Source of the DNA: Bacteroidales bacterium
Lineage (GTDB): Bacteria; Bacteroidota; Bacteroidia; Bacteroidales; Muribaculaceae
Direction: 5' to 3'
Length of the DNA: 64,000 bases
Assembly (NCBI GenBank): GCA_014800535.1
Contig: JAAVFW010000011.1
Location: 105,808 to 169,807 of the forward strand
Part shown: piece by piece, positions 1-9,890 of the stretch
Position numbering within the stretch: the first letter of the stretch is position 1
Layout: every line of letters begins with the position of its first letter
Translations under genes and position numbers: made by a program
Notes under the pieces: model-generated
Databases searched by the model: none
Told to the model about the DNA's origin: nothing
What the model saw: the letters and a program-made list of their open reading frames with translations, nothing else

Positions 1-1
1 T

Positions 2-2515
2 AAAAACGAAATTATCATCGACAACGACACCAACGAAGGTGGACAACTGTTCTCGCAAACCACTTATCGGGAAATGAACGGTACGAATAAGTGGCAGACC
101 GGCGAGGGTGAGGGTTTCATCTATGACCTTCCTGACTTTCGCGACACAGAGAATCCATTTGAAAACGGAACTTATCGTCAGGCGGTGACGGTGAAGGATA
201 ATAACGGCAAATCGGTGGCAGGATGGTATGGCGACATACCTGAAGAGGGTGAATATGCCGTTTATGTCAGTTATAAGACTCTCCCTAACTCGACAGATGA
301 TGCCCGTTATACTGTTTATTATTCCGGTGGCTCAAAGGAGTTTAAGGTTAATCAGACAATGGGTGGTGGAACATGGATTTATCTTGGGACTTTCCCCTTT
401 GAAGCCGGTTACAGTGATTCAGAGCCTCTTGTAACGCTGACTAATCAGAGTCACACGGCAGGAAAGGTGGTGACGGCTGATGCTGTGAAGATAGGTGGAG
501 GTATGGGTAATATTGCCAGATCTCCCCGTCGCTCCGATATTTATTATGACCCCTCCACACCTGATTCCGCTCCGTCTTACGCATCCTCATCAAATGCAAA
601 AGTCATGGCGTCGGCCGATGATGAGGATAATGATGAAGATGATGAGGATGAAGATGGTGATGATGAAGGCACAGATGACACCGGCACGACTCCCGCTTCT
701 GACTTTTATAAGGTCTCGGAGCCGCAGCGACACGGTCCTGCTCCTGTTTTCAAAACCTCCGGTTACCCGCGTTATCTCGAAGGAGCCCGCTATTGGCTTC
801 ACTGGGCAGGCTTCCCGGAAGATGTTTATTCACCTTATCATGGCTCCGACGACTATAAGGATGACTATACTTCAAGAGGAAAATGGGTGAATTATCTTGC
901 AGGCGGTTCAAGAGTTTTACCCGGACGAAAGGGGTTGAATATCCCTGTCGATGTTGCAATGGCTCTTCACAGTGATGCCGGAAAGAAGAGCGACGACAGT
1001 TTTGTGGGTACACTCGGAATCTATTTCACAAATAACGGCGATTCCTATACCGACGGAACAGCACGCATAAATTCACGAATGTTGGCCGACCTCCTTCTTC
1101 GACAGATTACGGGAGACATCCGACAGACCTACGAGCCGCGATGGACCCGCCGCTCAATGTGGGATAAGAGTTATGTGGAGGCCCGTGTGCCGGAAGTGCC
1201 CACTGCGCTTATCGAACTTTTGAGCCATCAGAATTTTGCAGATATGCAATATGGACTTGACCCCGGATTCAGATTCACTGTCGGCAGAGCTATCTATAAA
1301 GCTCTTGCGCGCTTTGTTGCTCAACGAAAGGATCGCGAGGTGGTCATTCAGCCTCTTCCCGTCAAGGATTTCATGATTGAACGCGAGAAGAAGAATCACT
1401 ATAAACTCAGTTGGAGTCCGACGCCTGACCCTCTGGAGCCAACTGCCATGCCCACGAAGTATATTATAATGGAGAGAAGTGGTGATGAACTCGGATTCCA
1501 CAAAATCGGAGAGACTCATTCAACCCATTATAATGTGAAGACAACCGACCATGATATCCACAGTTTCCGTGTGATAGCAGTCAACGACGGGGGCATATCG
1601 TTCCCATCGGAAACGCTCGCTTTCAGAGAAGGAGAAAACGACCGGAAGCAGGTGCTCGTCATCAACGGGTTTGACAGAGTCAGCGGTCCGGGTCATTTCA
1701 GCGACGACGGACGTGCCGGGTTCGATTCGGAGAATGATTTCGGAGTGCCCTACATACGCGACATCTCTTTCTCCGGTCATCAGACGGAATTCCGTCGTGG
1801 CGCAGGTGAAAGTTTCGGACGCAGCTCAAGCAGCTATGCCGACAAGGTGATTGCCGGAAACACATTCGACTATCCTGCTATCCACGGCCGTTCGATTGCA
1901 GCCTCAGGATATGGTTTCGTATCTGCCTCGGCCTCGGCTGTCGAAAAAGGTGAAGTGAAATTGTCGGATTTCAAAAACATCGACCTCATACTCGGCAAAC
2001 AGAAAACAACGGTTGTTGGAAATGGTAAAAGCGGCCGTAAATATGAAGCCATCCCGCAAGCACTTCGCCATCTGCTCGAAAGATATGTCGACGGTGGAGG
2101 TAATCTGATTGTCAGCGGAGCATATATTGTGAGTGATCTGAACGACTATCGCAACGGTCAGAGCGCAGCGACATTCGCACGCAATGTGCTTGGTGTGGCT
2201 CCCGACTCACTTCAGAGCCGTGCGCGTCTCGGACGACTCACCTTCTATCCGACATCGGGAAATACCGTGCGTCAGAGTGTGGGTTACAGTGCAACACTCA
2301 ACAATAAACAATACATTGTTGAACGTCCCGACATGCTTGTGCCCGTTGACTATGCCAACTCTAAGATTATCCTGACATTTGAAGATAATGGGAAGCCGGC
2401 AGGCATAACCACCCGTAAGGGTAAATCGACTGTTACCGTAATGAGTGTGCCGTTTGAGTCGTTGACCGACGAAAGACAGCGAAATCTTCTGATGAATGAA
2501 TTGTTGGAGGATTAA
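2..2515 (+). CDS. Golvesin-like / N-acetylmuramoyl-L-alanine amidase-type envelope protein with Fn3 domain (5' truncated)
   Basis: The frame is open from base 2, so the true N-terminus lies upstream of the window. A golvesin C-terminal-like beta domain (about nt 180-510) is followed by a very acidic linker (about nt 610-690). Next comes an amidase_3-like half-domain (about nt 730-1340), with an ALHSDAG motif whose His (nt 968-970) matches a zinc ligand and a VPTALIELL motif whose Glu (nt 1214-1216) matches the catalytic Glu. The first zinc ligands expected for this fold must lie before the window. A fibronectin type III-like segment (about nt 1390-1625) and a Rossmann-like C-terminal region ([18 protein letters not shown]) complete it. 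Related Bacteroides proteins are often labelled 'xanthan lyase'; I infer peptidoglycan amidase activity at the envelope. It precedes a glycosyltransferase by 20 bp, probably in one operon. Confidence 0.8.
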   Translation, partial: KNEIIIDNDTNEGGQLFSQTTYREMNGTNKWQTGEGEGFIYDLPDFRDTENPFENGTYRQAVTVKDNNGKSVAGWYGDIPEEGEYAVYVSYKTLPNSTDDARYTVYYSGGSKEFKVNQTMGGGTWIYLGTFPFEAGYSDSEPLVTLTNQSHTAGKVVTADAVKIGGGMGNIARSPRRSDIYYDPSTPDSAPSYASSSNAKVMASADDEDNDEDDEDEDGDDEGTDDTGTTPASDFYKVSEPQRHGPAPVFKTSGYPRYLEGARYWLHWAGFPEDVYSPYHGSDDYKDDYTSRGKWVNYLAGGSRVLPGRKGLNIPVDVAMALHSDAGKKSDDSFVGTLGIYFTNNGDSYTDGTARINSRMLADLLLRQITGDIRQTYEPRWTRRSMWDKSYVEARVPEVPTALIELLSHQNFADMQYGLDPGFRFTVGRAIYKALARFVAQRKDREVVIQPLPVKDFMIEREKKNHYKLSWSPTPDPLEPTAMPTKYIIMERSGDELGFHKIGETHSTHYNVKTTDHDIHSFRVIAVNDGGISFPSETLAFREGENDRKQVLVINGFDRVSGPGHFSDDGRAGFDSENDFGVPYIRDISFSGHQTEFRRGAGESFGRSSSSYADKVIAGNTFDYPAIHGRSIAASGYGFVSASASAVEKGEVKLSDFKNIDLILGKQKTTVVGNGKSGRKYEAIPQALRHLLERYVDGGGNLIVSGAYIVSDLNDYRNGQSAATFARNVLGVAPDSLQSRARLGRLTFYPTSGNTVRQSVGYSATLNNKQYIVERPDMLVPVDYANSKIILTFEDNGKPAGITTRKGKSTVTVMSVPFESLTDERQRNLLMNELLED

Positions 2516-2535
2516 TAAATAAGAAAAAGGAAAGC

Positions 2536-3900
2536 ATGATATATACATTCACTACAGTTGACGAACTGAAAGAAGAGATTTTCCGTTCCGGACTCTCACG
2601 TCATATCCTTGTGCGTGTTCCCGGAAAGGAAGGAGATATAGAATTTTATCCCGGAGGTGTCGAGCGAATGTTGCGCATTGGAGAAGACACCGACGCCACA
2701 ATGGTCTATTCATCATATCGCACTCGCGAAAAAGATGGAGAAGAGAAGGCTCATCCGGTGATTGACTATCAACCAGGCTCGTTGCGCGACGATTTCGATT
2801 TTGGTGCCGTTGTCGCGCTTAACACTGCCGATGTGCTTGCATTTACTGAGGATTTCGATAAGGATGAATCTTCAATGCTCGACGGAGGTTGGTATGCGCT
2901 GCGTCTTCGCCTGTCGCTCGGTCGCGGCTTCGTTCATATCCCGGAGATGCTTTATTCGATTGAAAAGAAAGATTATCGGAAGAGTGGTGAGAAACAACAT
3001 GACTATGTCGACCCTCGGAATCGGGAGTATCAGATGGAAATGGAGAACGTTCTCACCCAGCATTTATATGAGATAAACGCCATGGTTGATGATGTCAGAA
3101 AGACGGTTGATCTTGACCAAGGCGAGTTTCCGGTTGAAGCATCGGTGATTATTCCTGTGAGGAATCGTGTGCGCACGATAGGTGACGCTGTCAGGTCGGC
3201 ATTGAGTCAGACAACAGATTTCCCGTTTAATGTGATTGTTGTCGACAATGGAAGTGACGACGGCACATCTGAGCTGCTCGAATCAATCGACGACCCCCGG
3301 TTAAAGGTTATTTCGTTGACAGGGAAGGAGGGACTCGGCATAGGAGGATGCTGGAATAAGGCGATTTTCAGTGAATATTGCGGACGATTTGCGATTCAGC
3401 TTGATTCTGACGACATGTATTCCGGTGACGATACTCTCCAACAGATTGTAGACAAATTCTATGAAGGAGACTATGCCATGGTCATAGGGTCATACAGCAT
3501 GACTGACTTTAATCTCAATCCGATACCTCCCGGTGTAATTGCCCATAGGGAATGGAGTGATGATAACGGCCCCAACAATGCCCTGCGTATCAATGGTCTT
3601 GGTGCTCCACGCGCATTTTTCACACCGATACTTCGTGAGTTTCCACTTCCCAATGTCTCATACGGAGAGGATTATGCCGCTGCTCTCCGCATAACGCGCG
3701 AATATGAGATTGGCAGAATCTATGAACCTGTTTATTGTTGCCGACGCTGGGAAGGAAATTCAGATGCTGATTTGTCGATTGAGAAAGTCAATGCAAACAA
3801 TAGCTATAAAGACTTCCTTCGCACCACTGAGCTTATTGCCCGCCTGAGAGAGCGCAATGAAGACGTTGAGCGCAATGAAGACGCGGAAGAGGAGGAGTGA
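2536..3900 (+). CDS. Family 2 glycosyltransferase (two-part)
   Basis: The C-terminal half is a GT-A type family 2 glycosyltransferase. [10 protein letters not shown] (about residues 202-211) opens the fold, VDNGSDDGT (236-244) is the nucleotide-sugar loop, and QLDSDD (288-293) carries the metal-binding DxD-type motif. The N-terminal 190 residues look like the distal part of another GT2 domain without its own DxD motif, so the protein may be a degenerate two-domain enzyme. Donor and acceptor sugars cannot be told from sequence. It has no signal peptide or membrane segment, so it is probably cytoplasmic or membrane-associated. The last codons hold an 18-bp tandem repeat giving a charged tail ([12 protein letters not shown]) ending in Glu residues. 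The next start follows after 4 bases, so the pair is likely co-translated. Confidence 0.88.
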   Translation: MIYTFTTVDELKEEIFRSGLSRHILVRVPGKEGDIEFYPGGVERMLRIGEDTDATMVYSSYRTREKDGEEKAHPVIDYQPGSLRDDFDFGAVVALNTADVLAFTEDFDKDESSMLDGGWYALRLRLSLGRGFVHIPEMLYSIEKKDYRKSGEKQHDYVDPRNREYQMEMENVLTQHLYEINAMVDDVRKTVDLDQGEFPVEASVIIPVRNRVRTIGDAVRSALSQTTDFPFNVIVVDNGSDDGTSELLESIDDPRLKVISLTGKEGLGIGGCWNKAIFSEYCGRFAIQLDSDDMYSGDDTLQQIVDKFYEGDYAMVIGSYSMTDFNLNPIPPGVIAHREWSDDNGPNNALRINGLGAPRAFFTPILREFPLPNVSYGEDYAAALRITREYEIGRIYEPVYCCRRWEGNSDADLSIEKVNANNSYKDFLRTTELIARLRERNEDVERNEDAEEEE

Positions 3901-3904
3901 GGAA

Positions 3905-4810
3905 ATGGGATATTATTCTGAATTTATCAATAATCAGCTTGATCTGTGGGAGGAGGCCCGGAAGAATTATGCTGCTCTTGGCAAGACGCAGCGGCGGGCA
4001 ATGACGTGCGGAGACATGACTGTCGGCATACAGTTCAATCCGGCGCGCATACGGTCTACATCTGCCAACGTCTCTGCTGATGCAATTAAAAGGAGAGAAT
4101 GTTTTCTGTGTGCTGAAAACCGGCCGAAAGAGCAGATTGCACTTCCGATTGCCGGCAGGTTTGAATTGCTGATAAACCCTTATCCGATTTTTCCGGTGCA
4201 TTTCACAATTGCATCCCTCAATCATGAGCCGCAGAGCGGGATGCCGGATGAGATGATGGTGCTTGCGGAAGAACTTCCCGGACTGACAATATTTTTTAAC
4301 GGAGCAAAGGCAGGAGCCTCGGCACCCGATCATCTTCATCTTCAGGCGGTGGCAACTCACGAGTTGCCCTTGATGAAGTTTGTCGAAGAACATCATATAG
4401 GGTCAGAAGAGGGAGTGAAGAGATCAGATGAATTATCCGACAACTTTCCGTTCCTGTTTTACAGTGCAGTCATTGCTCCGACAGATGAAGGGATGAAGCA
4501 ACTTCGTTGGATGATGAGTCAATGTGGTGTTGATGAAGAAGGGAGAAAAGACTACGGGAAAGTTAATTCTTTTTTCTGGATTTCAGAGAATGATGGAAAG
4601 CTTCGTGTGGTTGTAATACCTCGCAAATCACATCGACCGAAATGTTATTCGCTTCCTGAAGAAGAACGGAAGATGGTCAGTCCCGGTGCGGTTGATATGG
4701 CAGGCATTTTGATTACTCCAAGAGAAGATGACTATTTGTCGCTCACTGAATCAGATGTCAAAGAAATATATAAAGATGTGGCATATTCACCGAAGGATGA
4801 TGTTAAATAA
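3905..4810 (+). CDS. DUF4922 protein, HIT/GalT-like nucleotidyltransferase fold
   Basis: I place the start at 3905, not further upstream, because the purine-rich GAGGAGGAGTGAGG at the end of the preceding gene is a strong ribosome binding site for this ATG; the product is 301 residues. It matches DUF4922, a Bacteroidota family related to GalT, ATP adenylyltransferases and GDP-L-galactose phosphorylases. Visible signatures are NPYPIFPVHFTIAS (about residues 91-104) and GASAPDHLHLQ (137-147), whose His-x-His corresponds to the HIT-type catalytic motif, plus ECFLC (65-69). By family relation it should transfer or phosphorolyse nucleotide groups on a sugar nucleotide, but the substrate is unknown. 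Its partner upstream is a glycosyltransferase, which fits nucleotide-sugar metabolism. Confidence 0.8.
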   Translation: MGYYSEFINNQLDLWEEARKNYAALGKTQRRAMTCGDMTVGIQFNPARIRSTSANVSADAIKRRECFLCAENRPKEQIALPIAGRFELLINPYPIFPVHFTIASLNHEPQSGMPDEMMVLAEELPGLTIFFNGAKAGASAPDHLHLQAVATHELPLMKFVEEHHIGSEEGVKRSDELSDNFPFLFYSAVIAPTDEGMKQLRWMMSQCGVDEEGRKDYGKVNSFFWISENDGKLRVVVIPRKSHRPKCYSLPEEERKMVSPGAVDMAGILITPREDDYLSLTESDVKEIYKDVAYSPKDDVK

Positions 4811-4823
4811 AAATTAAGAAATA

Positions 4824-4855
4824 TTTGCATTTAATCTTAAAAATGATTAAATTTG
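4824..4855 (+). promoter_or_regulatory. Bacteroidota-type promoter for the secreted protein at 4882
   Basis: TTTG at 4824-4827, a 20-base spacer and TAAATTTG at 4848-4855 match the sigma-ABfr consensus exactly. The predicted transcript starts near 4861, about 20 bases before the ATG at 4882. Confidence 0.75.
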
Positions 4856-4881
4856 CATAAATAAACCAAAAAGAGAATTAT

Positions 4882-5808
4882 ATGAATAAATTTTTACTCG
4901 CAGCAGCTGCAGTTGCAGCATTTATCCCTGCATTTGCGCAGGACGCAGACACAGAACCGATTGATTACCTGAACGCAGACTATTATGTGATCGGATCAAA
5001 CGTTAACGGAAAAAGCTGGGCAGAAGGTGCAGATGACGCTAAGTTTGAAGCAAAAGGTGACGGTGTTTTCGAATGGACCGGCGATGTTCTCGGCACAGGT
5101 TTCAAAATCAACAACGGCACTTGGGCTGTACCTGAACTTAACTTCGGAGCCGCAAGCGAAACTCAGACAATCACTCTCGACAAGTCATTCACTTTGACTG
5201 CCGGCAACGAAAGTAAAAACATCGGTCTCGCTGCTATCGACGGTGTTGACTATTCTAAAATCAATAATCCTAAGATTGTCTTGACTGTCAATGGCTCTGA
5301 GGTATCTATTGTTCTTACCGGCGAGCCCGCAGGTGAAGCCGGTTGGTTCCTCCCCGGTGACTACAATGACTGGAATGTAGAGAATGAAGAGTTCCAGTTC
5401 AAGAAAGGTGATGATGGTCTGTTCACTCTTCGTGTAGAATTTGAAGAAGCCGGTGAGTTTAAAGTGGCATGGACAGGTTGGGCCATGGAATATGGTAGCG
5501 AAGGGTCAGGCGACGACCAGCTCGTGCTTGGCATGGGTGAAGACTCTGCAAAACTCACTAAGAAAGGTGACGGTGTGGATGTTTCAAATGTGAAGAGCTA
5601 CTTCGTTGGAAAATATGATGTGACCTGGAATCCTGAAACTGCTGAAATCTCTTTCGTAGAAGTTACAGAAGATGCTGTTGAAGAAATCGGTGTTGACAAT
5701 GGTGAGGCAACTTACTTCACTCTTCAGGGTGTTAAGGTAATGGAACCCGCTAACGGTCTTTACATCAAGGTTGTCAACGGTAAAGCAAACAAGGTTATCG
5801 TAAAATAA
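4882..5808 (+). CDS. Secreted protein with two SusE/SusF-like beta modules and a C-terminal sorting-like tail
   Basis: The 308-residue product starts with a clear Sec signal peptide (MNKFLLAAAAVAAFIPAFAQ). It contains two similar beta-rich modules (about residues 28-150 and 152-265), with YYVIGSN/GWFLPGDYNDWN openings and repeated FKINNGTW/FKVAWTGW-type lines. These resemble starch-binding modules of SusE/SusF-type proteins. The last 40 residues (YFTLQGVKV, GLYIKVVNGK, VIVK) resemble the short C-terminal domain common in Prevotella and Muribaculaceae secreted proteins, related in look to type IX sorting domains. No lipobox Cys is present after the signal peptide. It has its own consensus promoter and a strong terminator, so it is probably a monocistronic, well-expressed secreted glycan-binding protein. 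The ligand is unknown. Confidence 0.68.
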   Translation: MNKFLLAAAAVAAFIPAFAQDADTEPIDYLNADYYVIGSNVNGKSWAEGADDAKFEAKGDGVFEWTGDVLGTGFKINNGTWAVPELNFGAASETQTITLDKSFTLTAGNESKNIGLAAIDGVDYSKINNPKIVLTVNGSEVSIVLTGEPAGEAGWFLPGDYNDWNVENEEFQFKKGDDGLFTLRVEFEEAGEFKVAWTGWAMEYGSEGSGDDQLVLGMGEDSAKLTKKGDGVDVSNVKSYFVGKYDVTWNPETAEISFVEVTEDAVEEIGVDNGEATYFTLQGVKVMEPANGLYIKVVNGKANKVIVK

Positions 5809-5845
5809 TCATGTTATAGGTATTATCACACGATTGTGTGACACG

Positions 5846-5886
5846 GATGGTGAGTCAGATTTAATTTTGACTCACCATCTTTTTTT
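5846..5886 (+). terminator. Intrinsic terminator after the secreted-protein gene
   Basis: A perfect 12-bp stem (GATGGTGAGTCA, 5846-5857, pairing with 5868-5879) with a 10-base loop is followed by seven T residues (5880-5886). Confidence 0.9.
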
Positions 5887-5919
5887 AAGTACCGACTCAG
5901 AGATAAGCTGAAAATTTAT

Positions 5920-5927
5920 TATATTTG
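5920..5927 (+). promoter_or_regulatory. Promoter -7 box for lepA
   Basis: TATATTTG fits the Bacteroidota -7 consensus TAnnTTTG. I see no clear TTTG about 20 bases upstream. It would give a leader of roughly 130 bases, which contains a 15-bp tandem repeat. Confidence 0.5.
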
Positions 5928-5959
5928 CAGATTGAATTGAAAATTCAAATAACTTAGGC

Positions 5960-5988
5960 AAGCTTAATTTAAGTAAGCTTAACTTAAG
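5960..5988 (+). repeat. Tandem 15-bp repeat in the lepA leader
   Basis: AAGCTTAATTTAAG (5960-5973) and AAGCTTAACTTAAG (5975-5988) differ at one base and are separated by a single T. Each unit contains the palindrome AAGCTT. Confidence 0.8.
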
Positions 5989-6062
5989 GTATAAAATAAT
6001 AATCAGTTACCTCTCCGAAAAATTATCATTGACTTAATCTTGTAAAAAGATAATATCGTAAG

Positions 6063-7850
6063 ATGAAAAATATCAGAAACTTCTGCATAATCGCCCATAT
6101 AGACCACGGTAAATCAACACTTGCTGACAGATTGCTGGAGCGCACAGAGACCGTATCGGCAAAAGATATGGAAAATCAAGTGCTTGATGATATGGACCTC
6201 GAGCGTGAGAGAGGTATCACAATCAAGAGCCATGCAATCCAGATGGATTATCATGAGAATGGAGAGAATTATGTGTTGAATCTGATTGACACTCCGGGAC
6301 ATGTCGACTTTTCCTACGAGGTGTCACGCTCAATTGCCGCATGCGAGGGAGCATTACTCATCGTCGACGCTTCGCAGGGCATTCAGGCTCAGACAATCTC
6401 TAACCTTTACATGGCGATTGACCAGGACCTTGAAATCATACCTGTAATAAATAAATGCGACCTTGACAGTGCCAACCCCGATGAGGTTGAAGACCAGATT
6501 GTCGACCTCTTAGGGTGTGACAGAAGCGAAATCATTCGCGCCAGCGGTAAGACAGGAATGGGTGTTGACGAGATTCTTCATGCCATAGTTGAGCGTGTGC
6601 CGGCGCCGAAGGGTGATCCGGATGCACCTCTTCAGGCTTTGATTTTCGACTCTGTATTCAATCCCTTCAGAGGCATCATCGCTTATTTTAAAATTGAAAA
6701 CGGAACACTGCGCACAGGTGATTTTGTTAAATTCGTTGCGACCGGAAAGGAGTATCATGCAGATGAAATCGGTGTGCTGAAACTTGAGATGTCTCCGCGC
6801 AAGGAGTTAAAGGCAGGGAATGTGGGTTATATCATTTCCGGCATTAAAACTTCAAGAGAGGTGAAAGTGGGTGACACAATCACCCATGTCCAGAATCCAT
6901 GTAAAGAGGCAATTGACGGATTTGAGGAAGTAAAGCCAATGGTGTTTGCAGGTGTCTATCCTATCGAGACGGAAGATTTTGAGAATCTGAGGGCTTCGCT
7001 TGAGAAGTTGCAGCTTAATGACGCCTCACTGACTTTCCAGCCGGAATCGTCGGCAGCGCTCGGATTCGGATTCAGATGCGGTTTTCTCGGACTGCTCCAC
7101 ATGGAAATCATCCAGGAAAGACTTGGACGCGAGTTCAACATGGATGTCATCACCACCGTGCCGAACGTTTCATATAAGGTTTATGATAAGAAAGGGAATG
7201 TGACAGAGGTACATAATCCATCCGGACTTCCTGAAATAACCCTGATCGACCATATTGAAGAGCCATATATACGGGCATCTGTCATTACGCAGGCTGATTT
7301 TATCGGACCCATCATGACTCTTTGTCTTGGAAAGCGCGGAGAACTTGTGAAACAGGAATACATCTCCGGCAACCGTATGGAACTGACATTCGACATGCCG
7401 TTGGGCGAAATTGTCATCGACTTTTATGATAAACTGAAATCAATCTCAAAGGGGTATGCCTCATTTGATTATCATATCAGTGAGTTCCGCGAATCGAAGC
7501 TTGTCAAGCTCGACATCCTGCTCAACGGAGAGAGTGTCGACGCACTCTCGACCCTGACACATGCCGACAATGCTGTCAAGTTCGGACGAAGAATGTGTGA
7601 GAAGCTCAAAGAACTGATTCCGCGCCAGCAATTCGACATTGCCATTCAGGCGGCTATCGGTGCCAAGATTATTGCCCGCGAGACGATTAAGGCTGTCAGA
7701 AAGGATGTGACGGCAAAGTGTTATGGCGGTGATATATCACGCAAACGTAAACTTCTTGAAAAACAGAAAGCCGGTAAGAAGAGAATGAAACAGATCGGGT
7801 CGGTTGAGGTGCCGCAGAAGGCTTTCCTCGCTGTCTTGAAGCTTGATTAA
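6063..7850 (+). CDS. lepA: Elongation factor 4 (back-translocating GTPase LepA)
   Basis: The 595-residue protein is full length for EF4, a ribosome-associated GTPase implicated in 30S subunit maturation and stalled-ribosome handling. The GTP-binding motifs are all present: AHIDHGKST (11-19), DTPGH (76-80) and NKCD (130-133). The EF-G-like domains II, III and V follow, then the LepA-specific C-terminal domain, with [20 protein letters not shown] near the end. It appears to be transcribed alone. A long leader with a tandem repeat precedes it and a strong hairpin follows it before nhaA. Confidence 0.97.
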   Translation: MKNIRNFCIIAHIDHGKSTLADRLLERTETVSAKDMENQVLDDMDLERERGITIKSHAIQMDYHENGENYVLNLIDTPGHVDFSYEVSRSIAACEGALLIVDASQGIQAQTISNLYMAIDQDLEIIPVINKCDLDSANPDEVEDQIVDLLGCDRSEIIRASGKTGMGVDEILHAIVERVPAPKGDPDAPLQALIFDSVFNPFRGIIAYFKIENGTLRTGDFVKFVATGKEYHADEIGVLKLEMSPRKELKAGNVGYIISGIKTSREVKVGDTITHVQNPCKEAIDGFEEVKPMVFAGVYPIETEDFENLRASLEKLQLNDASLTFQPESSAALGFGFRCGFLGLLHMEIIQERLGREFNMDVITTVPNVSYKVYDKKGNVTEVHNPSGLPEITLIDHIEEPYIRASVITQADFIGPIMTLCLGKRGELVKQEYISGNRMELTFDMPLGEIVIDFYDKLKSISKGYASFDYHISEFRESKLVKLDILLNGESVDALSTLTHADNAVKFGRRMCEKLKELIPRQQFDIAIQAAIGAKIIARETIKAVRKDVTAKCYGGDISRKRKLLEKQKAGKKRMKQIGSVEVPQKAFLAVLKLD

Positions 7851-7860
7851 GACGTGGTTT

Positions 7861-7908
7861 CCAAATATTTGTTAATGCTTGACCGCCTCAGCGTTGACAA
7901 ATATTGGG
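7861..7908 (+). other. Long hairpin between lepA and nhaA
   Basis: Left arm 7861-7879 and right arm 7890-7908 pair over 19 positions (16 Watson-Crick, 2 G-U, 1 mismatch) around a 10-base loop. No T-tract follows on either strand, so it is not a standard intrinsic terminator. It may be an RNA processing or stabilising element. Confidence 0.7.
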
Positions 7909-7973
7909 GTGCGTGGTCTAACGATAAACCGAATTGACAGTGGAATTGTTAGAAATAAAAAGATTCCACGACT

Positions 7974-9338
7974 ATGTCAAAAGTATTCTATACCGCTCGG
8001 AAAACACTCCGGAATTATGCAAACGGAGGAAATGTGCTGATGCTGGCAACGGCATTGGCACTTATTGTTGTGAATCTTCCTTTCCTGCATGATTTCTATA
8101 ACGGATTATGGACACATGAGATTGCTTTGCAGGTCGGAGGATTCAACCTTTTCAGTCATCATGGTGAACCAATGAGCATTATGAGCTTCATCAATGATGC
8201 TCTAATGGCTGTTTTTTTCTTCTCTGTCGGACTTGAGATTAAACGAGAGATTCTGGTCGGAGAATTATCATCTTTCAGGCAGGCATTGCTTCCTATTGTG
8301 GCTGCTATCGGAGGAATGGGTATTCCCGTTCTGATATTTTTTATCGTTGGATATGGAAAGGACTATCTTGGAGGAGCCGCTATCCCGATGGCCACAGATA
8401 TAGCTTTTTCACTTGGCATCTTGTCGATGTTGGGAAAAAGAGTGCCTATCGGACTTAAGATTTTTCTGACCACACTTGCGGTTGTCGACGACATAGGCGG
8501 TATTTTGGTTATTGCATTATTCTATTCCACTCACATCAGTTACTGGATGCTTATTGTGGCGGCTTTGCTTCTTGCTGTTCTGTTTATAGGGGGAAAGCTG
8601 GGAGTGCAGAGCAAGATTTTCTATCTTGGGGTGGGAGCGTTCATCTGGTTTCTTTTCCTCAATGCCGGTATTCACCCGACAATTGCCGGAGTGCTCATCG
8701 CATTCTGTGTGCCGGCGAAACCGGTTTACCCGCCGAAAGAATTTGTAAGGACAATCCGCCGAAACATCAGCCGGTTTGCAAGCGAAGATGATGAGCGTCT
8801 GGTTTCGCGCACCATCCTCAGCAAAGACCAGATGAACTGGCTCAAGGAGATCGAGACAGCTTCCGATAAGGTTATTTCTCCACTTCAGGATATGGAAGAC
8901 TCCCTTCATCCGATTGTCAATTATATTGTCGTGCCACTGTTTGCCTTTGCCAATGCCGGAATCTACTTCGGCGATATGAACCCGGCAAGCATTGTCAGCG
9001 GAGTAAGTCTTGCCATTATTCTCGGACTCGTTCTGGGCAAATTTATTGGTATTTTCACCTTTTCATGGGTATGTATCAAGCTTGGATGGGCTCCGATGCC
9101 GGAAGGCACAAACTGGAAACAATTGGCGGCAGTGTCGGTGCTTGGAGGAATTGGATTCACAGTGTCCCTCTTCATTGCCAATCTATCATTCGGAACAGGC
9201 AATCCTTATATGTCGCAATTGCTTGACAATGCAAAGCTCGGTATTCTTGTGGCCTCTTTCCTTGCAGGTTTCTTAGGATGGCTTTTCCTGAATCTGACCT
9301 TACCTAAGGAAGAGGCAGACCAGGGCACGGCCGAATGA
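7974..9338 (+). CDS. nhaA: Na+/H+ antiporter NhaA
   Basis: This integral inner-membrane antiporter exchanges Na+ for H+ and regulates internal pH and sodium. The 454-residue sequence contains TDIAFSLG (141-148) and the paired aspartates D172-D173 in VVDDIGG, which correspond to the ion-binding Asp pair of Escherichia coli NhaA. There are about 12 hydrophobic segments. A hydrophilic insert of roughly 50 residues (about 255-305, rich in Arg, Glu and Asp) lies in a cytoplasmic loop and makes the protein longer than the usual 390 residues, as is common in Bacteroidota. It lies downstream of lepA across a hairpin-containing gap and upstream of bcp. I see no consensus promoter directly before it. 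Confidence 0.95.
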   Translation: MSKVFYTARKTLRNYANGGNVLMLATALALIVVNLPFLHDFYNGLWTHEIALQVGGFNLFSHHGEPMSIMSFINDALMAVFFFSVGLEIKREILVGELSSFRQALLPIVAAIGGMGIPVLIFFIVGYGKDYLGGAAIPMATDIAFSLGILSMLGKRVPIGLKIFLTTLAVVDDIGGILVIALFYSTHISYWMLIVAALLLAVLFIGGKLGVQSKIFYLGVGAFIWFLFLNAGIHPTIAGVLIAFCVPAKPVYPPKEFVRTIRRNISRFASEDDERLVSRTILSKDQMNWLKEIETASDKVISPLQDMEDSLHPIVNYIVVPLFAFANAGIYFGDMNPASIVSGVSLAIILGLVLGKFIGIFTFSWVCIKLGWAPMPEGTNWKQLAAVSVLGGIGFTVSLFIANLSFGTGNPYMSQLLDNAKLGILVASFLAGFLGWLFLNLTLPKEEADQGTAE

Positions 9339-9437
9339 CATGCTTACCAATTGTGGCAGCATAATTAGATTTTTAGTAAAAAAGAGAAGTAAGTTTTAAT
9401 AAGTAAGTTTCGATAAAAATAACGAAAATAGTTTAAT

Positions 9438-9890
9438 ATGGAAAAAGGTGATAAGTTTCCTGACCTCCTCGGTGTGGATGCTTCCGGAAAGGAAGTGAGA
9501 CTGTCGGATTACCCCGGCAAGAAGTTTATAATATATTTTTATCCGAAGGATAATACTCCGGGTTGCTCTGCTGAGGCATGCAGTCTGAGAGACGGCATGG
9601 AATCGTTTGCTGCCGAGGGCTACCAGATTATCGGTGTCAGCAAAGACAGTGAGGCAAGCCATCAGAAGTTTGCAGCTAAATATGATTTGAAATTTCCGTT
9701 GGTTGCCGACACTTCAACAGAACTCTGTCAGCTTGCAGGAGTATGGCAGAAGAAGAAAATGGCGGGCAGAGAATATATGGGAATTGTGCGCACAACCTTT
9801 GTGACCGACGAAAACGGTGTGGTCACAGAAGTGATACGCAAGGTGAACACTAAGGATGCTTCAGGTCAGCTTAAGGAGTTGTTGAAATAG
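9438..9890 (+). CDS. bcp: Thioredoxin-dependent thiol peroxidase (Bcp-type peroxiredoxin)
   Basis: The 150-residue atypical 2-Cys/PrxQ peroxiredoxin reduces hydrogen and organic peroxides using thioredoxin. FYPKDNTPGCSAEACSL holds the peroxidatic C43 and the resolving C48 five residues on, the classic Bcp spacing. The active-site Thr and Pro before C43 are also present. The upstream gap (9339-9437) carries a short direct repeat (AAGTAAGTTT, twice) but no convincing -7 box. The 3' end overlaps the convergent PHP-phosphatase gene by 25 bases, leaving no room for a terminator. Confidence 0.95.
   Translation: MEKGDKFPDLLGVDASGKEVRLSDYPGKKFIIYFYPKDNTPGCSAEACSLRDGMESFAAEGYQIIGVSKDSEASHQKFAAKYDLKFPLVADTSTELCQLAGVWQKKKMAGREYMGIVRTTFVTDENGVVTEVIRKVNTKDASGQLKELLK

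Noticed and set aside
228-2548. Several alternative-frame reading frames inside the amidase-type gene, on both strands
   Set aside because: They have no family signal or ribosome binding site and are out-of-frame shadows of the main gene.
3833-4396. A 187-codon minus-strand frame over the DUF4922 gene
   Set aside because: Composition is implausible (many Cys, His, Arg) and the plus-strand gene has clear family motifs.
9391-9414. Direct repeat AAGTAAGTTT before bcp as a promoter or regulator site
   Set aside because: It is AT-rich, short and lacks a -7 box at a proper distance; chance is likely.
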